Below, piece after piece: positions 34,685-45,331 of a stretch of DNA of 64,000 bases. Each line of letters opens with the position of its first letter. Within the stretch, counting starts at the first letter, position 1. This DNA comes from an uncultured Actinomycetes bacterium (GTDB lineage: Bacteria; Actinomycetota; Thermoleophilia; Miltoncostaeales; Miltoncostaeaceae): contig CAITWD010000012.1 of the NCBI GenBank assembly GCA_903896045.1, forward strand, positions 1 through 64,000, read 5' to 3'. The position numbers and the translations under genes are program-made. The notes under the pieces are model-generated. The model did no database searches and was not told the origin of the DNA. It saw only the letters and a program-made list of their open reading frames with translations.

Positions 34685-35634
34685 TGTGACTCCACTGTGC
34701 CATCGGCTCGGGCATATGCATCGACAATGCGTTGCACCAAACGGTGCCGTACCACGTCGTTGCGATCAAAATCTACAAAGGCGATATCGGGGGTTGGATC
34801 TAAAATCTCTTTGACGCCGATTAAACCCGATCCCCGTTCCCGAGGCAGATCGACCTGGGTCACGTCGCCGGTAATCACCATCTTTGAACCGAAACCTAGG
34901 CGCGTCAGGATCATTCGCATCTGTTCCGGGGTCGTGTTTTGCGCCTCGTCCAAAATGATGAAACTGTCATTCAAGGTACGTCCACGCATGAACGCCAGCG
35001 GCGCGATCTCGATCTGCCCTCTGGCCATGAATGCCTCGATGCGTTCCCCATCAAGCATGTCGTGTAGGGCATCAAAGAGCGGCCGTAGATAGGGATCTAC
35101 CTTCGCGGCCAGATCACCCGGCAAGAAGCCCAGGCGCTCACCTGCCTCAACTGCGGGGCGGGTCAAAACAATGCGCCCGACATCGCGCCGCGTGAGTGCG
35201 GCAACTGCCAGCGCAACCGCCAGATAGGTCTTTCCGGTTCCTGCGGGCCCAATTCCGAAGGTAATCGTATTCGCCCGAATCGCATCGACGTAGCGCTTTT
35301 GTCCTGCGGTACGGGCGGTGACCGTCCGCTGACGATGGCGCCACACCACATCATCGAGCATGCTCGAGACAGGGGCTTTCACCGCTGCCGCATTTGCCAA
35401 CGCAGCGACCGTGCCCGCATCTACATGTGTACCGCGACCCATCAGCCCCGACAGCTCGTCGATGACTTCAAGTGTCGCCTCAACAGATTCCTCATCGCCG
35501 TTGAGTACAAGACGATTCCCGCGCAGAGAAATGGTCACGGCGAGACGCTCCTCGAGTTCATGCAGTACCCGGTCCTGCTCGCCTGCCAATTCCACGGCAA
35601 CCTCATCGGTTACCTCAATTGTTCGCTGAGACAT
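34681..35634 (-). CDS. phoH: PhoH-family ATPase
   Basis: A 317-residue ATPase. It has an N-terminal KH-like region up to about residue 90, Walker A in [16 protein letters not shown] near residue 130, and Walker B in [15 protein letters not shown] near residue 225. PhoH proteins act in RNA metabolism, often with YbeY. The start has a ribosome-binding region just after the HIT gene. Confidence 0.94.
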   Translation of the reverse strand: MSQRTIEVTDEVAVELAGEQDRVLHELEERLAVTISLRGNRLVLNGDEESVEATLEVIDELSGLMGRGTHVDAGTVAALANAAAVKAPVSSMLDDVVWRHRQRTVTARTAGQKRYVDAIRANTITFGIGPAGTGKTYLAVALAVAALTRRDVGRIVLTRPAVEAGERLGFLPGDLAAKVDPYLRPLFDALHDMLDGERIEAFMARGQIEIAPLAFMRGRTLNDSFIILDEAQNTTPEQMRMILTRLGFGSKMVITGDVTQVDLPRERGSGLIGVKEILDPTPDIAFVDFDRNDVVRHRLVQRIVDAYARADGTVESQ

Positions 35635-35643
35635 GGTGGCCGC

Positions 35644-35985
35644 CTACATCGAGTCCGACAACAGGGCACCTCCGAGAACATGCCAATGCAAATGAAACAC
35701 CGACTGGCGGCTGTCGGGGCCATGATTGGTAACGACGCGATAGCCGTCTTTCTCAAGACCCGCCTGTCGGGCGACCTCGCTCAACACGACCGGCATACGA
35801 GCACGATCCTCTGGCGGCAGCTGGTCGACCTCGCAGAGCGAGGTGATGTGCTGACGGGGAATCACGACGATGTGGATCGGCGACTTCGGAGATATGTCAT
35901 TGAAGGCAACGAATGCGTCATCATGAAATACCATATTTGCAGGTATTTCCCCCGAAGCGATTCCGCAAAAGACACATTCAGTCAT
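35644..35985 (-). CDS. HIT-family (HinT-like) nucleotide hydrolase
   Basis: A 113-residue histidine-triad protein: CVFCGIASGEIPA at the start and the catalytic HLHWHVLGG triad near residue 100. HinT-type enzymes hydrolyse adenosine phosphoramidates. ATG 35985 is chosen because AGGGGGA lies 7 nt upstream, inside the end of rsmE; ATG 35994 is an alternative. Confidence 0.93.
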   Translation of the reverse strand: MTECVFCGIASGEIPANMVFHDDAFVAFNDISPKSPIHIVVIPRQHITSLCEVDQLPPEDRARMPVVLSEVARQAGLEKDGYRVVTNHGPDSRQSVFHLHWHVLGGALLSDSM

Positions 35986-36760
35986 CAGGCGCATCCCCCT
36001 GCAGATGAGTGTTCACACGTGCATGCGACATGCGGCCCGTGACGGCGAGTACCACGCTCACCGCAACGATGGCAGCCGTCTCTGCACGCAACGTCGTGTC
36101 ACCAAGATGACACACCGCGATTCCCGCGTCGCGGGCAGCAGAAACCTCGTGTTCGCTCAGACCGGTATCTGGCCCAATGATCACAGCAATCGGATCATCG
36201 GCGTCATATCTGGCCGCAACATCTGCACAGGCCTGTGTACCCCGAGGGTCGAGCAAGATGGCATTGGTGCCGGCACAGGCGGCAACAACCTCATCAAAAC
36301 GCAACAGGTCGCCGCATTCAGGGAGCTGCCCACGCCCTGATTGCCGAGATGCAGCCTCCATGACGCGCCCGAAGCGTTCCCGACGCCGACGAAATGCCGC
36401 AGCATCGGGAATGCGCTGCGATCGTGTACCCGCAAAAAATGCGATCCGCGACAGGCCCAGTTCAACGCCCTTCTCAACAACGGTATCCAGGCGGCCCCAT
36501 TCACATAACCCCTGAAACAAGGTCAGTGCCCCATCCGCATGGACCGGACGCGGAGTGGTGCCAATCTCTGCGATCACCGAATCCCCGGTGGCGGTGACGA
36601 TCGCGGGCCACACCTGCCCATCGGACGAGATGATCTCAATCTCATCTCCAACACCACGCCGGACGATCCGAATGAGATGACGGGCATCCTGTTCCGAGAG
36701 CGCAATATGTTCCCCCGCAGAGATGCGCGTGCGTGCGACATATCGCGGGACATGCCTCAT
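35978..36760 (-). CDS. rsmE: 16S rRNA m3U1498 methyltransferase
   Basis: A 260-residue SPOUT methyltransferase. An N-terminal PUA-like domain (RHVPRYVARTRI, SEQDARHLIRIVR) is followed by the knotted SAM domain: VVEKGVELGLSRI, a KxxR-like RQSGRGQLPE stretch near residue 150, and VIIGPDTGLSEHE with TLRAETA at the C-terminus. The ATG overlaps the prmA stop (ATGA). Confidence 0.93.
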   Translation of the reverse strand: MRHVPRYVARTRISAGEHIALSEQDARHLIRIVRRGVGDEIEIISSDGQVWPAIVTATGDSVIAEIGTTPRPVHADGALTLFQGLCEWGRLDTVVEKGVELGLSRIAFFAGTRSQRIPDAAAFRRRRERFGRVMEAASRQSGRGQLPECGDLLRFDEVVAACAGTNAILLDPRGTQACADVAARYDADDPIAVIIGPDTGLSEHEVSAARDAGIAVCHLGDTTLRAETAAIVAVSVVLAVTGRMSHARVNTHLQGDAPDD

Positions 36761-37617
36761 TGGCGCACGAGTTTCACGCTGCACCACTCCGCCCCAAGGC
36801 GTCGATCGGCCGGGATCATCCCGATCTCGGCCCACGCCTCGCAGACTGGGCGTAGTTCATCCAAACGCATGCCACTCAAAATTGCCACCGAGGGCACGGA
36901 TTCTCCGAGCGCGACGGCAAGACTCGTCAATACGGTTGCCGTGAGATTGGCCAGAATCACATCGGCGCGAGGAAGCGGCGTCACGAGGACATCGCGCTGG
37001 GTGACCTCGATCTCAACCCCATTGATCTCGGCATTTTCTTCGGTGGCATCAATCGCCAAGGGGTCAATGTCACATGCCCATACCGGCGAAAATCCCAACT
37101 TCGACGCCGCAATCGCAAGCACTCCAGACCCACATCCGATGTCGAGTAATGCCCCTCCTGGCGCACATCCAAGGAGCAATTCAAGACATCCGCGCGTGGT
37201 GTCGTGTTGCCCGGTACCAAAGGCCATCGCTGGATCAATCACGATGTCCAACATCCCAGGCAGAGCGGGGTGCCATGGCGGGCGGACACGAATGCGCCCC
37301 ATCACATCGACCGGCTGATGGAAGGTACGCATCGCAGTGACCCACCCGGGATCCTCATCTGCCTCTTCGAGGATCGCATCCCCGACATTGGCAGCGAGAT
37401 CTGCCAACGCAGCGCGTACTCTGGAGAGGTCTGTCGACGTCGCCCAAAAATGCGCGGCGACACGACCGTCGGCGCGATGCTCCTCGCGGCACCCGACCCC
37501 AAGTTGTATGCACGCCCGGGCGATTACGACGTCGGCCTCCGACGCAGGCACAACAAGACTCAGACGAACAAGCTCAGCGGAAGACGTGGCGCAGCCTGTC
37601 GAAGAAGCCTCCGTCAT
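36757..37617 (-). CDS. prmA: Ribosomal protein L11 methyltransferase-like protein
   Basis: About 286 residues. The SAM motif LLDIGCGSGVLAIAA lies near residue 150, preceded by MAFGTGQHDTTRGC, and the methyltransferase NLTATV motif (NPPY-like) follows near 215, all in the PrmA pattern. It trimethylates L11. The start is uncertain: the frame runs into dnaJ; ATG 37617 would overlap dnaJ by 44 bp and no closer start with a good ribosome-binding site was found. Confidence 0.9.
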   Translation of the reverse strand: MTEASSTGCATSSAELVRLSLVVPASEADVVIARACIQLGVGCREEHRADGRVAAHFWATSTDLSRVRAALADLAANVGDAILEEADEDPGWVTAMRTFHQPVDVMGRIRVRPPWHPALPGMLDIVIDPAMAFGTGQHDTTRGCLELLLGCAPGGALLDIGCGSGVLAIAASKLGFSPVWACDIDPLAIDATEENAEINGVEIEVTQRDVLVTPLPRADVILANLTATVLTSLAVALGESVPSVAILSGMRLDELRPVCEAWAEIGMIPADRRLGAEWCSVKLVRQ

Positions 37618-38695
37618 CACGGTAGGCGCGTTCATCCAAGACGTCGGTGAGCTGCTCGACGATCGCCCGCGCGTCATCTGACTCTGCTCGCGGAATACGC
37701 ACATCGACGATCACCCGATGATCACCTTGGCCACGGCCTTGCAGCGCGGGAAATCCCTTGCCGCGCAACACCACCTGCTCACCAGACTGCGTTCCAGGAT
37801 GCAGATCGACTGACTCCTCACCGAACACCGTCGCGACGCCCACGGAGGTGCCGAGCATTGCCTGGGTGACCGGCACCTCAAGACGGCTCACCACATCGAG
37901 CTCATCGCGCCAGAATCGCGCATCCTCCTGCACGATGACCTCAACGTAGAGATCGCCAGCAGGGCCTCCACGGCTGCCGGCATGCCCGGCACCGGTGACC
38001 CGGATTTGCTGTCCTGAAAAAATACCGGCAGGAATCGACACCGTGTGGGTGCGCGGTGCCTTGACGCGGCCCTCTCCATGGCAGCTGCTGCACCGTTCCC
38101 GGGGAATGCGTCCGCTGCCCTGGCACGCCCCACACACCTGTGCCCGGACAAACTGACCAAACGGCCCACGCGAGACCTGGCGTACCTGCCCCTGGCCGGC
38201 ACAGGTCACACATGGATCAACCGGGGTCCCGGGAGGGTACCCCTGGCCACCGCACACGCCACATGCATCAATTCCATCAAATGCCAAATCACGATTGACA
38301 CCCACAGCGGATTCCACAAATGAAATCGACACTTGGATACCGAGGTCTTCCCCCTGCCCACTCGACTGCCCACCCCGACCAAACATGTCGCCGCCGCCAA
38401 ACACGGCATCAAACAGATCCTGAAATGATCCAAAGTCATTGAAATTCGTTGCGCCAGCGCGTTGCGAGAGCCCTTCGTGGCCATAGCGGTCATACATCTG
38501 ACGCGTCTCAGGGGATGAGAGCACCTCGTATGCCTCCGCGGCTTCCTTAAAGCGCGACTCAGCAGTCGGATCATCAGGGTTCACATCGGGATGCAACTCC
38601 CGCGCGCGACGCCTGAAGGCCTTCTTGATTTGGTCGTCGTCGGCATTGCGCTCAACACCGAGGACATCGTAGTAGTCACGTTTTTGATCGTTCAT
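37574..38695 (-). CDS. dnaJ: Chaperone DnaJ
   Basis: A 373-residue type I Hsp40. The J domain has HPD in ARELHPDVN near residue 35, then a G/F-rich linker (FGSFQDLFDAVFGG). Four zinc repeats of CxxCxGxG form are present: CGVCGGQG, CVTCAGQG, CGACQGSG and CSSCHGEG (residues 145-205). The C-terminal substrate domain ends at about residue 345. It stimulates DnaK. It follows hrcA and a hypothetical gene. Confidence 0.96.
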   Translation of the reverse strand: MNDQKRDYYDVLGVERNADDDQIKKAFRRRARELHPDVNPDDPTAESRFKEAAEAYEVLSSPETRQMYDRYGHEGLSQRAGATNFNDFGSFQDLFDAVFGGGDMFGRGGQSSGQGEDLGIQVSISFVESAVGVNRDLAFDGIDACGVCGGQGYPPGTPVDPCVTCAGQGQVRQVSRGPFGQFVRAQVCGACQGSGRIPRERCSSCHGEGRVKAPRTHTVSIPAGIFSGQQIRVTGAGHAGSRGGPAGDLYVEVIVQEDARFWRDELDVVSRLEVPVTQAMLGTSVGVATVFGEESVDLHPGTQSGEQVVLRGKGFPALQGRGQGDHRVIVDVRIPRAESDDARAIVEQLTDVLDERAYRDDGGFFDRLRHVFR

Positions 38696-38756
38696 CTGGC
38701 GGAGAAAACTGTATCAGTCGCCCATCCGCGACCCCGCCACCACTGGCCATCATGTG

Positions 38757-39350
38757 TCACGCGTCGTCGACATCCTCATCGTCATCGTCATCTGGATGGG
38801 TCGCCAGATTCGCCTGCGCCTGCTCGATCAAGGCATGTGCCTCATCCAGAGTTGCTGCGTTCAACAGCAGACGCGAGAGGCTTCTGGCATCACGGGCAAC
38901 CATGTGATCGACGGCCCCCTCTTCCACCCAAAATGGCGCGGCATCGGGATCTTGCCGAAGGAGCTCCACCGCCTGATGCCCGCATTCGAGTGTGTACGTG
39001 GCAATCGCGTATTGCCCAGAAGGGACTTCGCCGCCCTCGGGACGCCACGGCATCAGCGCAGATGAACGCACGCCTCCGGGCTCGATTACCTCGGATGCAA
39101 GCTCGATATCACGCCATGCGAGATCCACCGGCACGCGCAGATCAAACAGCAGATCCTCTGCCTCACCGACGCGATCGGCAGCGCTTGCAATCACCGCAGC
39201 AACCCAGTGGGCCTCAGCAAAGCTCAATCCCGTAAACAGATCGGCCTCATCGAGCATCGGTGCCAATTGCGCCTCGGGGAGCGTCGTAATGCCGACCGCA
39301 TATTCCTCCGGCCCCACCGCGCCCGCCTCAACTTTTGCGAGCACGCGCAC
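38757..39350 (-). CDS. Hypothetical acidic-tailed protein between hrcA and dnaJ
   Basis: A 197-residue protein I do not recognise, ending in an Asp/Glu-rich tail (residues 185-197). It contains YTLECGHQAVELLR and VEEGAVDHMVARDARSLSRL, and is mainly helical by eye. GTG 39350 is the first canonical start, but the frame stays open and protein-like upstream (RYEILEVWRRPLR) back to ATA at 39416, which overlaps the hrcA stop (ATAG). A non-standard ATA start with coupling to hrcA would give 219 residues. Position suggests a chaperone- or ribosome-related role, which is only inference. Confidence 0.7.
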   Translation of the reverse strand: MRVLAKVEAGAVGPEEYAVGITTLPEAQLAPMLDEADLFTGLSFAEAHWVAAVIASAADRVGEAEDLLFDLRVPVDLAWRDIELASEVIEPGGVRSSALMPWRPEGGEVPSGQYAIATYTLECGHQAVELLRQDPDAAPFWVEEGAVDHMVARDARSLSRLLLNAATLDEAHALIEQAQANLATHPDDDDDEDVDDA

Positions 39351-39412
39351 CGCGGCAGTCGATTCTGACCGTAACGGGCGCCGCCATACTTCGAGGATTT
39401 CATAGCGATCGT

Positions 39413-40471
39413 CTATTCGTACACCCCTTCGAGATAGCGCGAGAACACCATTGCGGCCTCGCGAACGGTCGACATCGCGAGTCGATAATCCATGCGCGTC
39501 GGACCAAACAGCGAGATCGTACCGAGATTCCCACGTGCAACACCATAATTGGCAGCAACCATCGACAAACCGTGTAATCCCGGCTCGGGCAATTCGCTTC
39601 CAATATGCAGATACACCTCGTTGCGTGACATTGCGCGACGCAGGAGCGCCAGAAGGCTGTAGCGCTCCTCGAGTTGCGCCATCAGGGCATCGATCGCGAC
39701 AATATCCTGCCGCGATTCGGACACAAATCGCGCACGACCGCCAACAAACAGATGATCCTGGGTCTCCTCGGCTATCTCGGTCAACGCCGGTGCGAGCGCA
39801 CCCAAAAACTCAGCCTCCTTCGCCGAGAGACTTGGCTCAGAGAGCCGCGCCTCGACCGTGCGCGCCCCAACCCCAAGCCCAACGACACGCTCATTGAGCA
39901 TCGATTTTGCCCAGTCGATAAGCCCCGGATCGACAGGGCGGTCAAAGGCGATCATCCGCTTGGTCACCGAACCCGATGAGCTGATCACGACAACGGTGAC
40001 CAATTGCGGCTGCAAGAGGACGACCTCGACGTGTCGAATCGTCGCGATCCGCGTTGCAGGAGCAGTCACCACGCCCAAGAGCGAGGTCAGCTGCGAGACC
40101 GCATCGGCGATGCGCTGCAACGCCCCATCGACCTCTTTGCGCATTTCCCCCAGATCGATCACGGTTGCAAGGGCATCCCCGGGGACCGTGACGCCACCGC
40201 TGCGCGGCACGAGCTCATCGACGTAGTACCGATAACCCATGTCGGTCGGTACACGTCCTGCCGAGGTATGCGGATGACTCAAAAAACCGAGCTCTTCGAG
40301 GCGCGCAAGTTCCGACCGCACAGTTGACGATGCAAAGTCGATGCCCGAGGTGCCTGCAATATGACTACTGCCCACCGGAGCCCCGCTCGCGATAAATCGA
40401 TCCACAACCGCACCGAGAATTGCCTCTTGACGAGGGCTCAATGGGCGAACGGGACCAACCGAGGTGCTCAT
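39413..40471 (-). CDS. hrcA: Heat-inducible transcription repressor HrcA
   Basis: A 352-residue repressor. The N-terminal winged helix has LSPRQEAILGAVVDRFIASG, then DFASSTVRSELARLEELGFL and HTSAGRVPTDMGYRYYVDEL, all diagnostic. The rest is the GAF-like dimerization part and a C-terminal GPTRMDYRLAM. HrcA binds CIRCE elements at groEL/dnaK operons; I saw no CIRCE copy in this window, so its targets are elsewhere. It overlaps hemW by 4 bp. Confidence 0.96.
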   Translation of the reverse strand: MSTSVGPVRPLSPRQEAILGAVVDRFIASGAPVGSSHIAGTSGIDFASSTVRSELARLEELGFLSHPHTSAGRVPTDMGYRYYVDELVPRSGGVTVPGDALATVIDLGEMRKEVDGALQRIADAVSQLTSLLGVVTAPATRIATIRHVEVVLLQPQLVTVVVISSSGSVTKRMIAFDRPVDPGLIDWAKSMLNERVVGLGVGARTVEARLSEPSLSAKEAEFLGALAPALTEIAEETQDHLFVGGRARFVSESRQDIVAIDALMAQLEERYSLLALLRRAMSRNEVYLHIGSELPEPGLHGLSMVAANYGVARGNLGTISLFGPTRMDYRLAMSTVREAAMVFSRYLEGVYE

Positions 40472-41562
40472 GCGTACTCCATCAACTCATGCAGTACTGC
40501 ATTTTGAACAAATCGGCCACGACGTGTCAGCCAAACCTGCCCATCGGCATGCTCGAGCAGTCCGGCTGCTGCAAGCTTTCCGAGAGCATCGGGGTAATCG
40601 GGAGGACCCGCCCACCCGGCATCGAGTGGGCCATCAAGCCGCAGACCGAGCATCCAGCGCTCGCGGCGCACCATGTCATCATCGAGCGTTTCCCGGGTGC
40701 GGGGTATCGCGTCATCACTGCCAAGTGCGGCGATGTAGCGGTGCAGATCGATCGGATTGCGCGAGCGCACATGATCAATCGTGCTCACCGCACCGACTCC
40801 GATACCCAAATAATCACGCGCGGACCAATAGGCCAGGCTATGGCGGCATTCATGGCCCGGCCGCGCGAAATTCGCCGTCTCGTACCAGCGATAGCCGTGC
40901 CCTTCTAATTCGCCAACGATGGCCTCATAGGCATCAGCTGCCCAATCCTCATCGGGAACCTGCGCGCCCATCCGGGAAAGCGCGGTCTCCGGCTTGATCT
41001 CAAGTTCGTACCAGGAGATGTGATCGACGCCGAGCGCCTGCACCTCGCGCATATCTGCGACAAGCTGCTCATGGGTCTGTCCCGGCACACCGAACAACAA
41101 ATCGACGCTGACTGAATCAAAACCGGCGTCTTGGGCGCATGCGACCACATCACGCACCTGATCGGGCTGGGCGTTACGTTCAAGGGATCGAAGGAGATCC
41201 TGTTGGAATGACTGTGCGCCGATCGAGATGCGCGTCACGCCCGCCGCCCGGAGTTGTCGTAGCGCTGCGCGGTCGACGGTCTCAGGATTCGCTTCGATAG
41301 AAATCTCCGCACTATCAGCCACGCGTGGCGCAATCTGATCAAGAAGACGGGCGATGCGATGCGGGCGCATCAAAGTCGGCGTTCCTCCGCCGAGATAGAC
41401 GGTCTCAAGCAGACCAAGATCAGACTGCTCGCGCCGAAACTCCTCACACAGCGCATCGAGATAGACATCTCTGAGCCCGAGCGATCCCACCTCGACAACG
41501 AATGCACAGTACCCGCACCGTGACGCACAAAACGGCAGGTGGACGTACAGGTGACGCACCAT
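40468..41562 (-). CDS. hemW: Heme chaperone HemW (radical SAM, coproporphyrinogen oxidase-like)
   Basis: A 364-residue radical SAM protein. The cluster motif CASRCGYC lies in HLPFCASRCGYCAF near residue 12, GGGTPTL near 58 and the EANPETV strand near 95. The absence of CPDH residues cannot be judged by eye, but the lepA-hemW-hrcA context strongly favours the haem chaperone HemW over HemN. It sits between lepA (5-nt gap) and hrcA (4-bp overlap). Confidence 0.92.
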   Translation of the reverse strand: MVRHLYVHLPFCASRCGYCAFVVEVGSLGLRDVYLDALCEEFRREQSDLGLLETVYLGGGTPTLMRPHRIARLLDQIAPRVADSAEISIEANPETVDRAALRQLRAAGVTRISIGAQSFQQDLLRSLERNAQPDQVRDVVACAQDAGFDSVSVDLLFGVPGQTHEQLVADMREVQALGVDHISWYELEIKPETALSRMGAQVPDEDWAADAYEAIVGELEGHGYRWYETANFARPGHECRHSLAYWSARDYLGIGVGAVSTIDHVRSRNPIDLHRYIAALGSDDAIPRTRETLDDDMVRRERWMLGLRLDGPLDAGWAGPPDYPDALGKLAAAGLLEHADGQVWLTRRGRFVQNAVLHELMEYA

Positions 41563-41567
41563 GGGGG

Positions 41568-43400
41568 TTACTTCTTCGTTCCGCTGTTCTCGGAGCTCGA
41601 TCCCAACGTCAGGACCGACAAGAACGCCTCCTGCGGAACCTCCACACTCCCCACTTGCTTCATCCGCTTCTTGCCCTCTTTCTGGCGCTCAAGAAGCTTG
41701 CGCTTGCGGCTGATGTCTCCGCCGTAGCACTTGGCAAGCACGTCCTTGCGACGAGCTTTGATCGTCTCGCGCGCAACGATCCGACCACCCACCGCAGCTT
41801 GAATCGGTACCTCAAAGAGCTGCCGGGGAATTGTCCCACGCAATGCCTCAACCAGCGCCTTCCCTCGCCCGTAGGCAAGATCCTTGTGCACAATCATCGA
41901 AAGGGCATCAACGGGATCGCCGGCGAGGAGAATGTCGAGCTTGACCAACGGGCTCTCGCGATATCCCGCGAGCTCGTAGTCGAGCGATGCATACCCGCGC
42001 GTCCGGCTTTTAAGTTGGTCAAAAAAGTCAGTGACGATCTCCGCGAGAGGGAGGTCATAGACGATCTGCTGCCGCTGCTCAATCGGGGTCATCGTGACGT
42101 AGTTGCCGCGACGCTCCTGACACAGCTGCATCACTGCGCCGACACCGTCGCTGGGAACAAGCACGGTGCATCGCACATATGGCTCACGAATACTTTCGAT
42201 GTTGGTCGGTGGTGGCAGATCCACAGGCGAGCGCACCAGCAACTCATCACCCGCAGTCGTCGTGACGTGGTACTCCACGTTCGGCGTCGTTGCGAGCAAC
42301 TCCAAGTCATATTCACGCTCGAGCCGTTCACGGATGATGTCCATGTGGAGTAAGCCCAAAAAGCCGCAGCGAAAGCCGAATCCCAACGCCTGGGAGGTCT
42401 CGGGCTCCCACTGCAACGATGCGTCATTCAACGACAGTTTTTCCAATGCATCACGCAGGTCTGCGTAGTCATCGGCGTCGAGCGGGAAGAGCCCACAAAA
42501 CACCATCGGCTTGACTTCGCGATACCCATCGAGGGCGATCTCAGCTGGTCGTCGGGCCAACGTGAAAGTGTCACCGACCTTCAGATCCCCCACGGATTTG
42601 AGCCCAGTCACCAAATAGCCAGACTCTCCGGCCCGCAGCAGTCCGGTCGGGGTCATCGCCGGACCCATCACGCCGACTTCTTCGGCGATCACTTCACGTC
42701 CGGTTTGCATCGCAAGCAACCGATCGCCCTTCTTGAACTCCCCATCGACAACACGCACGAATGCGACCACGCCACGGTACTGGTCGTAGACAGAGTCGAA
42801 GATCAACGCACGCGACGGGGCATCCGGATCACCGTGCGGAGGAGGAATGCGCGCGACGATGGCCTCAAGCACCTCGCCGATCCCCTCGCCGGTCTTGGCG
42901 GAAATCCGCAGCACGGAGTCGGGATCGACTCCGATCAGCTCAGCAACCGCGCCGCCATGCAAGTCGGGTTCTGCAGCAGGCAAGTCGATCTTGTTGAGCA
43001 CCGGAATCAATTCCAGATCGCCTTCGATCGCCAGATAGGTGTTGGCGAGCGTTTGCGCCTCGATGCCCTGGCTCGCATCGACCACCAAGAGCGCGCCCTC
43101 ACAGGCGGCAAGGCTTCGCGACACTTCGTAGCTGAAGTCAACGTGCCCTGGGGTATCGATCAGATTGAACTGATAGGTCACGCCATCAAGCGCGGTATAG
43201 AACACCCGAACAGCCTGGGCCTTGATGGTGATGCCGCGTTCGCGCTCAAGATCCATTGAATCAAGAATTTGCTCACGCATGTCGCGATCTTGAACGGCAC
43301 CGGTCAGCTGCAGAATCCGATCTGCAAGCGTCGATTTGCCGTGATCAATGTGGGCGATGATGCAGAAATTGCGAATGAGTTCTTGTGGCACGACAGTCAT
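41568..43400 (-). CDS. lepA: Elongation factor 4 (LepA)
   Basis: A 610-residue translational GTPase. G1 is [15 protein letters not shown] near residue 17, G3 is [14 protein letters not shown] near residue 80 and G4 is [11 protein letters not shown] near residue 135. EF-G-like domains II-V follow, then the LepA-specific C-terminal part with [19 protein letters not shown]. It acts on ribosomes in translation quality or assembly. It overlaps murJ by 4 bp. Confidence 0.97.
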   Translation of the reverse strand: MTVVPQELIRNFCIIAHIDHGKSTLADRILQLTGAVQDRDMREQILDSMDLERERGITIKAQAVRVFYTALDGVTYQFNLIDTPGHVDFSYEVSRSLAACEGALLVVDASQGIEAQTLANTYLAIEGDLELIPVLNKIDLPAAEPDLHGGAVAELIGVDPDSVLRISAKTGEGIGEVLEAIVARIPPPHGDPDAPSRALIFDSVYDQYRGVVAFVRVVDGEFKKGDRLLAMQTGREVIAEEVGVMGPAMTPTGLLRAGESGYLVTGLKSVGDLKVGDTFTLARRPAEIALDGYREVKPMVFCGLFPLDADDYADLRDALEKLSLNDASLQWEPETSQALGFGFRCGFLGLLHMDIIRERLEREYDLELLATTPNVEYHVTTTAGDELLVRSPVDLPPPTNIESIREPYVRCTVLVPSDGVGAVMQLCQERRGNYVTMTPIEQRQQIVYDLPLAEIVTDFFDQLKSRTRGYASLDYELAGYRESPLVKLDILLAGDPVDALSMIVHKDLAYGRGKALVEALRGTIPRQLFEVPIQAAVGGRIVARETIKARRKDVLAKCYGGDISRKRKLLERQKEGKKRMKQVGSVEVPQEAFLSVLTLGSSSENSGTKK

Positions 43401-44986
43401 CGTAGCGCTCGCACCAACCTCGTCAGCTGAGAAAGCTCTGACATTCGCAATGCATGCGCGGTCGCGAGGTACCCCACGCTGCCAACAGCTGCGGCGGAAC
43501 TGACCGAAATCATCTGGCTGATCAATGCGCGACCGACGACAGGATCAATTACCCGGTAGGTCGCCCACGCCATTATCCCAAGCACCAATGCGGACACCGC
43601 GCACTGCACGAAGCTACGAATCAGTTGCCCATTTGGCAAACCACCAATGCGACGACGCAGGGCCACCATCAAGAGGAAAAACGCGACCACACTGACAATC
43701 GACGTCGAAAGGGGGATTCCCGGGGCACCAAGCGGCCGAAAGAGCAAGAGGTCTCCAACGGCGTTGAGCACCAGACCGCAGACTGCGACCTTCGTCGCAA
43801 CCCATGACTCCTGCAAGCTAAAAAATGAGCGGATGAGCAGTAAGCTCGCGCCATTGAACACCAATCCAAGGGTGTAGGTCACAAGCGCCTGCGACGTGAG
43901 TGATGTCGATACCGCGTTAAAGGCGCCCCGCTGGTAGACCAGCCGCGTGATCGGCTCGGCCAGCACGATCAAAAACACCGATGCCGGAAGCAACATAAAA
44001 AAGATCTGGCGCAGCCCCGATGTGACGGTGTTACGCACCCCATCCATGTCGTTGCGCGATGCCATCCGCGCAATTGCGGGAAAGAGCACCGTAGAGATCG
44101 CCACCGAAAAAATGCCTTGGGGGAGGATGTAGAGGCGAAATGCTTTATCAATTGAGCTGACCGCATCGTCGCTGACAAGGCCCGCAAAGATGTTGTCGAC
44201 GCTGGCGTTGATATTAATCAGCCCCAGCCCCAGCGTGACCGGGAGCATCATCACGAACACCTTGCGTACCTCTGGGAAGCCGCGCCCGAACGACAGCGTG
44301 AACGGTCCGCGACCGCGCATGTAGGGCAGCAGCCACAACAGCTGCGCCACGGTGCCAAGGAGAATGCCGACCGCATACCCCGTCACCCGAGCGCCCGGCG
44401 GGAGCACGACCTCCCCGATCGCCAGGCAGATGATGATCACCACATTCCACAGCACCGGAATAAAGCCGGTGACGCCAAATTCCCCCGCCGCCTGGAGCAC
44501 TGCAGCAAGCAGCCCTGTCAGCGCGAGCAACAGGATGATTGGGAACATAATTTGCGCCAAATGAATCGACTCTGCCTTGAGTGCCGGTGAGAGTCCAAGC
44601 GAGAAGAACGGCATAAATACCGGGGCAAATACGATCGCCACGAGAGTGAGCGCACCCAGAATCATGGTGACCAATCCAATGAGTGCGCCAATTAACCGCT
44701 GCGCATCGCGCTTGCGCCCCTGCTCAATAAGATCGGTGTAGATCGGGATCACTGCTGCCGACAACGCCGAATCCGCGACAAGACTGCGAATCACGTTCGG
44801 CACATTGAATGCGATGACGAACGCGTTGATATTGCCTTGGGTCCCGAACATGGCTGCGGCAAGAATCTCGCGCGCAAGACCTGCGACGCGGCTTAATGCC
44901 GTCCAGAGGGCAAATACCGCCGCCGACCGGCCACTGCGGGGGGGTGCGGGCGGGGTTCGTACCTCATTCGCAGCCGTAGAACTCAT
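43397..44986 (-). CDS. murJ: Lipid II flippase MurJ
   Basis: About 529 residues, MviN/MurJ family, with around 14 membrane helices. The N-terminal signature is [20 protein letters not shown], then [22 protein letters not shown] near residue 50. MurJ moves lipid II across the membrane for peptidoglycan. ATG 44986 with GAAGGCG upstream is preferred to upstream in-frame starts that would run into the divergent rpsT promoter. Confidence 0.94.
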   Translation of the reverse strand: MSSTAANEVRTPPAPPRSGRSAAVFALWTALSRVAGLAREILAAAMFGTQGNINAFVIAFNVPNVIRSLVADSALSAAVIPIYTDLIEQGRKRDAQRLIGALIGLVTMILGALTLVAIVFAPVFMPFFSLGLSPALKAESIHLAQIMFPIILLLALTGLLAAVLQAAGEFGVTGFIPVLWNVVIIICLAIGEVVLPPGARVTGYAVGILLGTVAQLLWLLPYMRGRGPFTLSFGRGFPEVRKVFVMMLPVTLGLGLININASVDNIFAGLVSDDAVSSIDKAFRLYILPQGIFSVAISTVLFPAIARMASRNDMDGVRNTVTSGLRQIFFMLLPASVFLIVLAEPITRLVYQRGAFNAVSTSLTSQALVTYTLGLVFNGASLLLIRSFFSLQESWVATKVAVCGLVLNAVGDLLLFRPLGAPGIPLSTSIVSVVAFFLLMVALRRRIGGLPNGQLIRSFVQCAVSALVLGIMAWATYRVIDPVVGRALISQMISVSSAAAVGSVGYLATAHALRMSELSQLTRLVRALR

Positions 44987-45015
44987 GAATGGTTCGCCTT
45001 CGGGCTCATCGGTGG

Positions 45016-45021
45016 TACCAT
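45016..45021 (+). promoter_or_regulatory. -10 element (TACCAT) for rpsT
   Basis: TACCAT lies 34 nt before the rpsT GTG, leaving a short leader that contains GGAGGA at 45041-45046. The murJ ATG is only 30 bp away on the other strand, so both promoters share this gap. Confidence 0.45.
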
Positions 45022-45055
45022 ACGCGGCCGGTCGACCGACGGAGGACATCGCCAA

Positions 45056-45322
45056 GTGGCGAATATCAAGCAACAGAAGAAGCGCATCCTGGTCTCAGAG
45101 CGCCAGCGCGCCCGCAATCTGCGGTATCGCTCCACGATTAAAACGCTGATGCGTAAGCTCATTGAAGAGTCACAAAACTCTGGAGCAGACCTGACTGAGA
45201 GCGCCCGCGCGCTCGAGCACTTGATCGATCGTGCCGCCGCTGAAGGGGTCATTCACCCCAACAACGCCGCTCGCAAGAAGAGCCGCGTCGCACGCATCGC
45301 ATCCGGCGCAGCAGGCGCATAG
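45056..45322 (+). CDS. rpsT: 30S ribosomal protein S20
   Basis: An 88-residue basic protein, standard for S20: MANIKQQKKRILVSERQR at the start and IHPNNAARKKSRVA near the end. The start codon is GTG with GGAGGA 9 nt upstream. It binds 16S rRNA. It is transcribed against its neighbours murJ and holA, although the order holA-rpsT-lepA is conserved. Confidence 0.97.
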   Translation: MANIKQQKKRILVSERQRARNLRYRSTIKTLMRKLIEESQNSGADLTESARALEHLIDRAAAEGVIHPNNAARKKSRVARIASGAAGA

Positions 45323-45331
45323 CACCACGTC

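Noticed and set aside
39413-41562. CIRCE (HrcA operator) near hrcA or dnaJ
   Set aside because: No TTAGCACTC-N9-GAGTGCTAA-like repeat is present; hrcA overlaps hemW and has no promoter gap of its own.
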